From a virus, in IMG/VR virus record IMGVR_UViG_3300035181_001345, positions 1 through 58,217 of that record: DNA of 58,217 nucleotides, one strand, 5' to 3'. Below the pieces are notes generated by a model. The model was not told the origin of the DNA, did not search any database, and saw nothing but the letters and a program-made list of their open reading frames with translations. Of the stretch, positions 1 through 8,200 are shown piece after piece; within the stretch, counting starts at the first letter, position 1, and every line of letters starts with the position of its first letter. The position numbers were made by a program, and so were the translations under genes.

Positions 1-93
1 GATATAGCATATGATATATCTAGTTATGCAATGATGAAGCAGGAAAATCTGGGCGTTGGCCTGGAAGCCCCAAATGCTTTAGCATTGGGGTAG
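1..93 (+). CDS. tnpB: TnpB-like (IS200/IS605 OrfB) C-terminal end, partial
   Basis: The reading frame is open from base 1 and stops at TAG 91-93, giving only the last 30 residues. The tail reads MMKQENLGVGLEAPNALALG. A KQE followed by a short tail with LEAP is typical of the variable C-terminus of TnpB, the RNA-guided nuclease of IS200/IS605-type elements. The stop codon lies inside a hairpin ending GGGGTAGTTCAC, the usual right-end signature of such elements. No catalytic RuvC residues fall in the window, so the call rests on the tail and the hairpin. In TnpB systems this 3' end also encodes the guide-RNA scaffold, with the guide starting just after the hairpin. A chance open frame is possible because so little is visible. 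Confidence 0.6.
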   Translation, partial: DIAYDISSYAMMKQENLGVGLEAPNALALG

Positions 94-97
94 TTCA
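62..97 (+). ncRNA. IS200/IS605-type right-end hairpin, probable 3' end of TnpB guide RNA scaffold
   Basis: CCCCAAATGC-TTTA-GCATTGGGG forms a stem with one bulged A, flanked by GGAAG on the left and TAGTTCAC on the right. The reverse complement begins GTGAACTACCCCAATGCT, the sequence found at the ends of many TnpB elements. By analogy with known TnpB systems the RNA guide would begin at about base 98. A closely similar copy lies at 45913-45948 in the opposite orientation. Function here is inferred from family knowledge. Confidence 0.55.
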
Positions 98-103
98 CTT
101 AGG

Positions 104-111
104 TATAAATA
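104..111 (+). promoter_or_regulatory. T4-type late promoter TATAAATA before the RuvC-like gene
   Basis: Exact TATAAATA, the T4 late-promoter core recognised by gp55-type sigma factors. It overlaps the left arm of the hairpin at 109-134. A start about six bases downstream would give a transcript that lacks this arm. Confidence 0.75.
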
Positions 112-134
112 ACCTCACGTTTATAAGAGGTTAT
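109..134 (+). promoter_or_regulatory. Hairpin hiding the ribosome site of the RuvC-like gene
   Basis: ATAACCTC (109-116) pairs perfectly with GAGGTTAT (127-134) around a 10-base loop. The right arm contains the GAGG ribosome site of the ATG at 136. Read-through transcripts from upstream would fold and hide this site, whereas transcripts from the late promoter at 104-111 would start at or after the left arm. T4 uses this arrangement for genes e, soc and 49. Confidence 0.65.
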
Positions 135-135
135 A

Positions 136-609
136 ATGATCTTAGGGTTCGATCAGTCATATACCAATTCAGGATTTTGTGTTCTAGATGGATCTGAAAC
201 GAGAAATATCATAGAATTTGGAACTTTCAAATCTGATGCTGCACTAGACATATATGATCGTGCACGTCAAATATCAACTGTATTTCAAAATTTAATTATA
301 AAACACAATATACACAGTGTGAATTTCGAAGGGCTTGCTTTTGGGATACGAGGTGATGCCACAAGAGACTTAGCTGGTTTGTTGTTTGTTTTGATAACAG
401 GACTTCGAAACAATAACATCAACATTAATTGTAGAATTATTGCTCCTACATCTTTGAAAAAGTTTGCAACTGGATCTGGAAAAGCAGATAAGGCAGCAAT
501 GATATCATCTCTATCTCCAGAAATATTAGAGTTATTTAAGGGACGATACAAAAAAACAACTGGACTAGCAGATGTTTGTGATGCTTTTTGGTTAGCTTGT
601 TATAAATAA
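136..609 (+). CDS. RuvC-like Holliday junction resolvase
   Basis: The 157-residue protein has an RNase H-like fold pattern: an N-terminal strand GFDQSYTNSG with Asp6, a second acidic position in FEG (Glu65), and a C-terminal DVCDAFWLA helix with Asp146 and Asp149. These match the carboxylates of RuvC-family resolvases, which cut four-way DNA junctions. The length is close to that of RuvC (about 170 residues). In a T4-like phage such an enzyme would resolve branched replicative DNA before packaging, the role of T4 endonuclease VII (gene 49), which is an unrelated protein. The ATG at 136 has a GAGG site inside a hairpin and a late promoter at 104, so expression is probably late. Confidence 0.8.
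   Translation: MILGFDQSYTNSGFCVLDGSETRNIIEFGTFKSDAALDIYDRARQISTVFQNLIIKHNIHSVNFEGLAFGIRGDATRDLAGLLFVLITGLRNNNININCRIIAPTSLKKFATGSGKADKAAMISSLSPEILELFKGRYKKTTGLADVCDAFWLACYK
601..608 (+). promoter_or_regulatory. Late promoter TATAAATA overlapping the end of the RuvC-like gene
   Basis: Exact TATAAATA covering the last codons and stop of the upstream gene, 27 bases before the next ATG. Confidence 0.7.
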
Positions 610-634
610 CTGAATACAACAAAGGAATATTATT

Positions 635-1060
635 ATGGCTTTCAAATTATTAAAGAAAATGAATGAGGGTGATTTTGAGTTTGACACTTCCATGTCTCAA
701 CAACAGGTACCATATGATCCAGAAGCTAATCCAGATTCAGATCCAGCAACTGCTGTATTTCGTGATCAACCACAAGATCACCCTGATGTAGTAGCAATGG
801 ATGTTCCAACTTTGATTCGTATAATGGAGTGGTCACACGAAGATGCAAAAGATGATGTAATGTTACACGAATTCGCAAACGCTTTGATAGTGTGTAGTTT
901 TAAACATTCCCCTCTAGATATGGATGATTATATAGAAGTATGTAAGCAAGTCTGTCCTGAATCATTAGATGATGAATCAACTGTTGGAAGTGGAAATTCT
1001 CCAGAAGATCAGGCAGCTATGAATACACCATCAGGAGTGGTAGATATTCAAAGTAATTAA
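635..1060 (+). CDS. Conserved-looking protein of unknown function, 141 aa
   Basis: I do not recognise the family. The protein is acidic, with an N-terminal stretch rich in Asp, Pro and Gln (residues about 15-55), a central helical segment around the words IRIMEWSHEDAKDD and ALIVCSFKHSPLDMDDY, and a low-complexity tail. There is no signal peptide or membrane segment. It has a good ribosome site (AAAGGAAT), its own late promoter at 601 and a strong terminator at 1079, so it forms a one-gene late unit. That suggests a virion or late-stage function, but the sequence shows nothing more specific. Confidence 0.7.
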   Translation: MAFKLLKKMNEGDFEFDTSMSQQQVPYDPEANPDSDPATAVFRDQPQDHPDVVAMDVPTLIRIMEWSHEDAKDDVMLHEFANALIVCSFKHSPLDMDDYIEVCKQVCPESLDDESTVGSGNSPEDQAAMNTPSGVVDIQSN

Positions 1061-1078
1061 ATTCTCAAGGGAAGGGAA

Positions 1079-1106
1079 GAAAAAAGGACGCGACGCGTCC
1101 TTTTTT
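1079..1106 (+). terminator. Rho-independent terminator
   Basis: AAAAAGGACG-CGACG-CGTCCTTTTTT: a 10-base stem with a G+C-rich core followed by a run of T. It separates the 141-residue gene from the next promoter. Confidence 0.85.
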
Positions 1107-1107
1107 G

Positions 1108-1135
1108 TTGACTTAAATAAAAATTAGGGTATTAT
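1108..1135 (+). promoter_or_regulatory. Host sigma70-like (early) promoter
   Basis: TTGACT (1108-1113), a 16-base spacer, then TATTAT (1130-1135), each five of six to the bacterial consensus. It lies directly after a terminator and before the membrane protein gene at 1165, which suits early transcription by the host polymerase. Confidence 0.6.
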
Positions 1136-1164
1136 GGACATACATAAACCACACGGAGAATATC

Positions 1165-1752
1165 ATGAGAACTTTGAGATACAATTCAGTACACTACATT
1201 TCACCTGATGTGGCTGCACTGCTTCAAGTATATAAACCATTCAAAGAAGTTGATGGTCCAGATCGACACTGGCCAGATGTGGTTAAGAGTGGGTTGTACA
1301 TCGGAAACAATTATGTGATACAGGTAGGTACTATTTTTGCTATCAATATTATTAAAGAACAACTAGGAATGTCAAGTCCCACGTCGAGAGCAATTATGAC
1401 TGGAGCAGTTGTTGGTGGAGTGTTGTCCGAATTAACTGATCAACACGAAGATGGACAGCAAGCATCGTTAATTCAAAGTACTCTATTGGGTGTAGAACAT
1501 GGTATGGCGTTACTCGCTTTTATTCTTATGGCTATAATGGTGTTTGGTTTGATACTTGATTTGGTAGTAGGTTTACCACTTATACTATATGCTCGAAGCA
1601 CATTTCAAACTGTAATATACGACGATGAAGCTAACAGAAAAAAGATGACTGGAGTAGAGTATGAAAAATTTGCTCAAGAACGTTGGATGAACACTTCTTA
1701 TGAAGAACTTAAACGAGCAACTATGCGGGTTAAAGAGTTTAACTCACAATGA
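1165..1752 (+). CDS. Predicted inner-membrane protein of unknown function, 195 aa
   Basis: The protein has a hydrophobic segment at about residues 73-90 (AIMTGAVVGGVLSE region) and a stronger one at about 113-143 (MALLAFILMAIMVFGLILDLVVG), followed by a charged cytoplasmic-type tail. I see no known domain. The ATG at 1165 has a GGAG site eight bases upstream. A host-like promoter precedes it, so it is probably early, and a role in changing the host membrane (for example superinfection immunity or lysis control) is possible but unproven. Its end overlaps the end of the convergent nucleotidyltransferase gene by nine bases. Confidence 0.7.
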   Translation: MRTLRYNSVHYISPDVAALLQVYKPFKEVDGPDRHWPDVVKSGLYIGNNYVIQVGTIFAINIIKEQLGMSSPTSRAIMTGAVVGGVLSELTDQHEDGQQASLIQSTLLGVEHGMALLAFILMAIMVFGLILDLVVGLPLILYARSTFQTVIYDDEANRKKMTGVEYEKFAQERWMNTSYEELKRATMRVKEFNSQ

Positions 1753-2478
1753 CAGTGTTTTATCCCTTACTTTGGTACGATATTTCGTGAGTTTTTCTAA
1801 ATAACCGTTGTTTCTGAGAACTTTAAAGGCGAGATTTTCTTCCGACATCTCGCCTCCTTTTTCTAAACCACTTTTTCTCATGGTCTTGATTTTTTCCATG
1901 ATTTTCTTTAAAACGTCACTATCATCAACTTTATCCTCTATTACTTTATCAATAGCATGAGCAAGGTGTTTTGCCTTCACTTCAACGGCGTATTTGTTAT
2001 ATTTTTTTGAAATGTGGGTCGGTTTTGTGATCCACTCATCTTTAGTTAAACTGTATACCCCACTCGCAACGTTACTTTCATCTGCAAGCTGAGCATATAC
2101 TTCTACTGGGAACTTGTGTATAACTATATTATGTGTTTGGTTCCATAAATTTTTCTTTGCCATTAAAAATTCACGTAAGTCGATTACACATTGATCATTA
2201 TCACTTGATTTTGCATCCAATATCAGATGAATATCAACATCTGAATATTTTGTGTAATTAAAATTGGCAAGACTTCCTGTAAAAATAACATCTACAACTT
2301 TAACATCTGGAGATTCGAGAAATTTTTCAAATTCTTTTGCAATCTTTTTCATAGCAGCTTTAACATCAGTTCTCAATACATTTTTATCCCAAATAGACTG
2401 TTCCAATTCCTTGTGTATTGGAAAGTTTGCGGAGAGTTCAACTTCTGAGATGATATACTGTTTAAATGTTAATTTCAT
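1744..2478 (-). CDS. DNA polymerase beta-type nucleotidyltransferase with capsid-targeting-like N-terminus
   Basis: The 244-residue protein carries the nucleotidyltransferase signature: Gly68-Ser69 (FTGSLANFNY) followed by Asp80 and Asp82 (KYSDVDIHLIL), the metal-binding pair of the polymerase-beta fold. The C-terminal half is helical and basic. The first residues, MKLTFKQYIISE, resemble the capsid-targeting peptide of T4 internal proteins (MKTYQEF-type start, then a hydrophobic-x-Glu cut site for the gp21 protease); here ISE/V is the candidate cut. If this holds, the enzyme is packed in the head and injected with the DNA. The N-terminus of the 111-residue protein at 18803 is similar. Its substrate (tRNA, protein or nucleotide) cannot be told from sequence. 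Confidence 0.75.
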   Translation of the reverse strand: MKLTFKQYIISEVELSANFPIHKELEQSIWDKNVLRTDVKAAMKKIAKEFEKFLESPDVKVVDVIFTGSLANFNYTKYSDVDIHLILDAKSSDNDQCVIDLREFLMAKKNLWNQTHNIVIHKFPVEVYAQLADESNVASGVYSLTKDEWITKPTHISKKYNKYAVEVKAKHLAHAIDKVIEDKVDDSDVLKKIMEKIKTMRKSGLEKGGEMSEENLAFKVLRNNGYLEKLTKYRTKVRDKTLSL

Positions 2479-2501
2479 AAAAGTTCAGAGTCAATTGTTT
2501 A

Positions 2502-2509
2502 TATTTATT
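2502..2509 (-). promoter_or_regulatory. Late-promoter-like AATAAATA for the minus-strand nucleotidyltransferase
   Basis: AATAAATA on the minus strand, 23 bases upstream of the ATG at 2478. It is one mismatch from TATAAATA. A late position suits a head-packaged protein. Confidence 0.45.
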
Positions 2510-2517
2510 ACAAAGTA

Positions 2518-2554
2518 GTGTAAAATGAAATTTATTAATAATAAGGTTTTACAC
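2518..2554 (+). promoter_or_regulatory. Inverted repeat in the helicase leader
   Basis: GTGTAAAA (2518-2525) and TTTTACAC (2547-2554) pair perfectly around a 21-base loop holding the AAGG ribosome site of the helicase ATG at 2557. It could be a translational or operator site; no partner is known. Confidence 0.35.
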
Positions 2555-2556
2555 AA

Positions 2557-4158
2557 ATGGGTATATTAGACTTTTTCTCACATAGTACAAGTGAACCTCG
2601 ACTGACACAAGTTGACGCTTTAACATGGTTAGAAAAACAAACTGCGAAATATCTGATTTGTGAAATTCCTGTTGGAGGTGGTAAATCTCATGTAGCAACA
2701 ACATTTGCACAATATTTAAATGAAGGTAAAACCACACCGGGTGGTTCTTTTATTCTCACTCCTCAAAAAATTCTCCAACAACAGTACGAAAGGTCATTCG
2801 TAGATAACCCACAACGTATTATGGCAACATTATATGGAAAGGGTAATTATCACTGCATCAACAAAAACACTACCTGTGATATTGGAGGTTTAATCAAACC
2901 TCCATGTGGTTCCTGTCCTTATGAAAATGCAAAGGCACTAGCCAAAGTAACCCCTCATGTTGTAATGAATTACAAACTTGCATTGTTGATATTGGGCTTC
3001 ACAACAGTTTTTAAAAATAAACGCAAGTTAATGGTATTTGATGAATGTCATAATATAGAACAAGAATTAACTGAATTTGATGCTGTTATTATATCGAAAA
3101 AGCGGTGTGAAAAGTATAACCTACCATACAAAGAACACGATAATGTTCAACAGGCTTTTATGTGGTTAAAATCTGCTTACCTTTCAAAACTTGATATTAT
3201 TTTAAGTGACATGTTGGAAGAAGTAGATACATTTACAAATTCAAAGTCCCATACAGCTGATGAGATTAGAAAGATGCGTGAGACCAATAGTTTATTGGAA
3301 CACTCAACCACAATATCTCACTTAGTTGGAGAAATAAATGAAAAAGAGATATCAGACCAATTAGTTCTCATTAAAGATCCAACATATATGAAAATTAAAA
3401 GATTATCTGCTGCTCATAATTTTAAAAATGTTTTTGAACAACATGCCGATCGGTTTTTGTTTCTTTCATCAACGATATTAGACCATAAACAGTTCTGTAC
3501 TGATTTAGGTATTGATCCAAAAGAAGCTGCTTTCTTATCTTTAGACTCGGAATTCTCAAAAGAACACCGACCAATATTTTTTATGCCTGTAATGAAGATG
3601 AACGCTGCTTGGAAAAATCCTGAAAATAGTAAGGGTAGAACGCAAATGATTGAAACAATTGTTCAATTGTTGAATGAACATCACCACAACGAATCTGGAA
3701 TTATACACACTGCCAATTTTGCTATTGCTAAATGGTTAACTGAACAATTAAAAAACAAAATACCTCATAATATATTCCACCACAACCCTGAAAGTGGTAT
3801 TGACAGGGGGTTAATCATTGAAAGTTTTCAAAAAAGTGATAAGCCAGGGTTGTTAATATCTCCTAGTATCACCGAAGGTTTGGATCTCGTTGATGATTTA
3901 TCACGTTTTGCAATTATTGTTAAAGTTGGATTTCCGTTTTTAGGAGACGCGTGGATTAAGCGAAAGGCTGAGCTATCACAACAATGGTACCTCAGACAGA
4001 CACTCATAGATGTAATTCAAGCTAGCGGTCGGGTTGTTAGAAACAAGGAAGATTGGGGGACAGTATATATACTCGACAGTTCGTTTAGTTATCTTAAACA
4101 ACAAACTAAAAATATAACACCCAAATGGTGGCTTGACGCATACCACCAAGTGTATTAG
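2557..4158 (+). CDS. DinG/XPD-type superfamily 2 DNA helicase with Fe-S cluster cysteines
   Basis: Helicase motifs are clear: Walker A PVGGGKS (residues 38-44), Walker B DECH (162-165) and motif VI QASGRVVR (about 487-494). Between motifs I and II lie four cysteines (100, 107, 117, 120) placed as in the iron-sulfur domain of XPD, DinG and relatives. Members unwind DNA 5' to 3' during repair and replication. At 533 residues it is shorter than DinG (about 700). Some phages use DinG-like or UvsW-type helicases at branched DNA, and the neighbouring RuvC-like gene fits such a role. The ATG at 2557 follows AATAAGG. Its stop shares bases with the convergent stop at 4155. Confidence 0.85.
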   Translation: MGILDFFSHSTSEPRLTQVDALTWLEKQTAKYLICEIPVGGGKSHVATTFAQYLNEGKTTPGGSFILTPQKILQQQYERSFVDNPQRIMATLYGKGNYHCINKNTTCDIGGLIKPPCGSCPYENAKALAKVTPHVVMNYKLALLILGFTTVFKNKRKLMVFDECHNIEQELTEFDAVIISKKRCEKYNLPYKEHDNVQQAFMWLKSAYLSKLDIILSDMLEEVDTFTNSKSHTADEIRKMRETNSLLEHSTTISHLVGEINEKEISDQLVLIKDPTYMKIKRLSAAHNFKNVFEQHADRFLFLSSTILDHKQFCTDLGIDPKEAAFLSLDSEFSKEHRPIFFMPVMKMNAAWKNPENSKGRTQMIETIVQLLNEHHHNESGIIHTANFAIAKWLTEQLKNKIPHNIFHHNPESGIDRGLIIESFQKSDKPGLLISPSITEGLDLVDDLSRFAIIVKVGFPFLGDAWIKRKAELSQQWYLRQTLIDVIQASGRVVRNKEDWGTVYILDSSFSYLKQQTKNITPKWWLDAYHQVY

Positions 4159-4382
4159 TACACCGGGTACATCCTTTTACTTTCGTGTTCAAACCGCTGT
4201 TCAAGGAAGTCGGACATAATTTGTCTTTCTGCATAAGTCATGTACATGGCTTCCGTATATGAAACAGCACCTCTCATGTAATAAATTAGGGAAACCACTC
4301 CTTCAACGATACGAGTGGCTTCTTTCTGTAATCCCTTGATATATTGAACTTTATCGGCGTTTGTCCCCCATCTTAATATCAC
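4155..4382 (-). CDS. Small tail-assembly partner next to gp26-like protein (gp51 position), 75 aa
   Basis: A 75-residue, mostly helical protein with two Trp/Tyr-rich turns and a basic character. Its ATG overlaps the stop of the gp26-like gene as ATGA (4379-4382), so translation is coupled. Two overlapping small genes beside the tape measure gene are the usual layout of tail-assembly chaperones (lambda G/GT; in T4, gp26 and gp51 serve the hub). I recognise no direct T4 homologue by sequence; T4 gp51 is much longer. The role is inferred from position. Confidence 0.55.
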   Translation of the reverse strand: MILRWGTNADKVQYIKGLQKEATRIVEGVVSLIYYMRGAVSYTEAMYMTYAERQIMSDFLEQRFEHESKRMYPVY

Positions 4383-5182
4383 ATAAAAAAAGTTAGCGGG
4401 TTAAGAGAAACTGACAACTCTACCTCCTGCCCGCAATCTAAACAAACATCTTTATATTCGAAAACAGGTCCCCAATCACTAATTCTTTCAATTGTTTTTG
4501 AAATATCATTAAACCATGTAGTTGGAATTTGATTTAACCACTCAGATATCATGACTGGATCAGATATCTCATCAACAGCTGAAATCATATACGATACAGA
4601 TTTAATTAATTGCTCTCCAATCATCTTATCGTCTGAGGCAACACTTTGTACCGATTGCATTATCTCAATCACATTTTTAAATCTCATTGGTTGAAGCTTA
4701 ACAACCTGACCGTTTGGTAAATCTAAAGCAAACACTTGATTTAGTGTTGTTGGATCAATGACTTTTGAAGCTCCAAGTATTCGTGAAAGTGATACACCAT
4801 ATGTGTGTTCTTTTGCATTTTCACACGTGTGTTGATATTTGATTTCAATCACATCTCCATATGTTACCTTCCTGAGTGCAGTTAATATGTAGTCAACATC
4901 TTTTGATAATAGATCCATTGGTTTAAGTACTTGTGGAGCACTTTGCATTAATACTTCGATGAGTGCTTCTCCGTTCAAAAGCTTATCTGGACTTCGTAAC
5001 AAAATTTCACTCATTGTTGTCAAAGGATATAGGTGAATTTCTCCGTCTGTCACATCTTGGCTTATTTCTCCATTAACATAAAAAATTCCATTGGAAGGTA
5101 AACGGATGGTTTCACCTGGAATTTTAACCCTACTCAATAGTGGGTTTGTTGAGTTCGCTGTTGTTTGTACAATTTGTTCCAT
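4379..5182 (-). CDS. gp26: T4 gp26-like baseplate hub / tail assembly protein
   Basis: The 267-residue protein resembles the T4 base plate protein family that includes gp26: an N-terminal beta segment with the words IRLPSNGIFY and GEIHLYPLTTMSEI, a central helical region, and a C-terminal zinc-knuckle-like CLDCG near the end. Such proteins help build the baseplate hub around the tape measure. A longer frame begins with TTG at 5215, but the ATG at 5182 has a GGAGAG site six bases upstream, so I place the start there. It lies on the strand opposite to the tape measure gene, which starts 95 bases away, an arrangement different from T4. Confidence 0.7.
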   Translation of the reverse strand: MEQIVQTTANSTNPLLSRVKIPGETIRLPSNGIFYVNGEISQDVTDGEIHLYPLTTMSEILLRSPDKLLNGEALIEVLMQSAPQVLKPMDLLSKDVDYILTALRKVTYGDVIEIKYQHTCENAKEHTYGVSLSRILGASKVIDPTTLNQVFALDLPNGQVVKLQPMRFKNVIEIMQSVQSVASDDKMIGEQLIKSVSYMISAVDEISDPVMISEWLNQIPTTWFNDISKTIERISDWGPVFEYKDVCLDCGQEVELSVSLNPLTFFM

Positions 5183-5240
5183 ATATCTCTCCATTTGACT
5201 ATTAATATATATCAAGTGAAAAAATACCCTTTCTGAAATA

Positions 5241-5248
5241 CATAAATA
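5241..5248 (+). promoter_or_regulatory. Late promoter CATAAATA before the tape measure gene
   Basis: CATAAATA, one base from TATAAATA, 29 bases upstream of the ATG at 5277. Confidence 0.55.
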
Positions 5249-5276
5249 TCATTACTGTTTACGGATTAAAAATACT

Positions 5277-8200
5277 ATGGCTACTGGAATGTCCCCAGAC
5301 GACATCAACTCAATCGCAAAACAAATTATGCTATCGTTAACAGCTGCAGCCGGTCGAGCAGGGGCTGCTTCTTCGGGTGTTGGGAACACTTTTGGAGGTA
5401 TTGGTCAAGGGTCAGGGAACATTCGAGAAACGTTTGATGATAGACAAGCATTATTACAAAAGCAAACACTTAATATAACCACCAAATTCAACATTGCCTT
5501 TGGTAATCTGGCAAAGGGTGTTGATAGTGTAGCAAAACAATTCAAAGAATTGAACACAGCAACAACGAAAACTTCAAAAAACTTAGAGATTCACAGTAAT
5601 ATGGTTGCAAGTCTAATTAGTGAGGTTGAACGAACTGCAGAGCATATAAGCACAATTTCTAAGGATTTACCGGAGGCATTACAGAAGACTGCAGAAGATA
5701 TAGTTAAAGGAAATAGTTATCTAACTAGTTTAGTTAAATCTCAAGGAGTTAGAACGGCTGGAGAGTTCAGCAATCTTATCGATACCGTGAGGAGTCAAAC
5801 AGCTCAGCTGGAAGGATATAATAAGTCGATTAAGACAGCCAAAGAGTTATTTGACAAGTCAACAGATCCAACAAGCAAAGCAGCAGCAGAAGCCTTATTT
5901 GTGAAGGGTTTGGGAAAATTGTCACAAGAAATGCAAAAGGTTGGGGGGTCACTAGATGGTTTAACTGGGATCAAGGATTATAATGAAATACAAAAAAGAC
6001 TCGCTGGAACGACAGGAGTTCTTAATTCTAAACTAATGCAGTTGTCTGACGGAACAGTTAAAGCAGTTGAGTCTATTCATAACATGGATCACAGTTTTGT
6101 TAAAGAGCTTCACGAACGAGGGAAAGCTAGTATATTAGGAAAGATGGGTGTTGGTTCGAAAGATATAGAAGCAGCTTCCGCCAATGGAATTACCAGTATA
6201 CTTGGTACACTCAGATTTTCTATATTATCCGTTGCATCGGCAGCAGTTACTTATTTTGGAGCAAAAGCATACGGGGAATTTAAAGAAGTAGCTAGGGCTG
6301 CATATACAACTGGTGTTGCACCGATGTTTACAGAAGCAACGAAGCTGTTTTTGTCAGCATCAGAATTCCAGAAAATATTAGGTCAAAATTCGCAAGCTGC
6401 GTTTGGTGGTAAGGGTATTGAAGAAACCACAAAAAATCTAGAAAAATATAATTCTAAGTTTTTTGAATTAACGGGGGATCCTAAATTAGCAGCTGCATTG
6501 AATATGGAAGTAATAAATTTTACCAAGTCATATGAACAAGGTGGAGAAACGATAGATCAAGGTTCAAATAGATGGACTAAACACTTGAGAGAGATGACTG
6601 CAATCACTGGAAAAAGTTCGGAAGAATTGATGAAATTGTATGAAGCTCAAATGGAGTCATCAGAGATCCAGGATAGTTTAAACACGTTGTCTGGCCAAGA
6701 ACAAGTTATGATGAACAAAACTATGTTGGCACGCGCAAAAGAATTGTCAGCAATGGGTCTTTCGGCTGAAAAGGCAATAGCTGTAGCAGGTGCAATGGAA
6801 AAACTCCGTAGTCAAACTCTCGGACAAAGATATCAAACTTCTGCAAAGATAACTGCTGGCGCTATGATGATAGGAGTTGATCCTGGTAAGGCTAAGGAGA
6901 TGGGGGATTTAATCCGTATGAGACAGTTCGATAATCCGAAACTGATGGCCGAGATGCAAGAAACAGCCAAGAAACGGGGAGAATTACAACAACAAATGAC
7001 CAGTGCATACAATAGGGGGGATAGTGGCGCAGCCAGCGCCGCAGAGGCTAGACTAAATGCATTCGATCAATTAACAGTAGGAATGACTGATACCATTGAA
7101 AAAATACAAGAAGCTCAAAGATTGGGTAAAGAGAAGGGGAAATCACAAGCAGAAATCGATAAAGAGATACAAAAGGTAATTAAGAGTAGTGCTGTTGGGG
7201 CAGGAGGCACAGCTATCAAAGCTGAAGCGTTGATGGATTCAGCTGCAAAGAATTTTGGAATATGGGTTGCTGCATTTGGTGTTGCTGTTGGTATGTTTGC
7301 TTTCGCTCAGAAAGCTGGTGTTATGCAGTTGGGAAAAGATGTATTAGATGTGTTTAAAAAAGGAAAAGTTGGACCAAAAGCTGCTATATTGGCTAGGGAT
7401 GTTGGAGAATTTGCACCAAAATTGATGAAATTTTTGGGACCAATTGCTGGAATATTTTCTGGAGTGTCAGCAGGGACTGAAGAATACGCTAGTTCAGGAA
7501 AGGTAGGAAAATCCGTTGGAGCTGGAGTTGGAGCTGGAGTTGGAACTGCAGCTGGGGTAGCTGGAGGTGCCTTAGCTGGTGAATGGATTGGAGCAATTGT
7601 AGGATCATTCTTAGGTCCTGTTGGAACATGGGCTGGTGGGGCTATTGGAGGAGCTATAGGGGGTTGGTTAGGGGGAGAAGGTGGAGGGGCTTTGGGAAAG
7701 ATGATTGGAAAAGGATTTGGTTCAGTATTTGATTTTGTTGCTGGGAGCCTGAAGTCGGGAGTAACTTCAGGTCTTGGTTTGCTTAGTTTACCTTTTAAAG
7801 CTGGTGCGTGGCTTGGACAAAAAATCCGTAGTGGTATTGGTTCAGCATTTGATTTTATTGGAGAATCTGCAAAATCGGCAGTGTCTAGTGGAATTGAAAT
7901 ACTGTCTGGGGCAAGAAAAATTATAAGTGAATATATGGATAAAGCAAAAGCATTCTTTAAAAACATTTGGGGTTCTATTGTAGATTGGTTTGGTGGTAAC
8001 AAAGACAAAAACACAAATCAACCTAGTGATGTCGGTAACAAAACTAATTTAACCGCATATACGAACAATGCATACAATCGAGGAGACATAGGTGCTGCAT
8101 CAATGACAGAAGCAAAACTTAATACACTCGATAGGATGACTGCAATCCCAAATCCAACTAGAAATAAAATAGGACCAGTAGCAAGAGGAGCTACTGGATT

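Noticed and set aside
5183-5215. TTG start for the gp26-like gene
   Set aside because: No ribosome site upstream, while ATG 5182 has GGAGAG at good spacing.
7307-8014. Antisense open frame of 235 codons inside the tape measure gene
   Set aside because: It is Pro/Ala-rich because it is the complement of the Gly/Ala-rich region; no ribosome site or domain.
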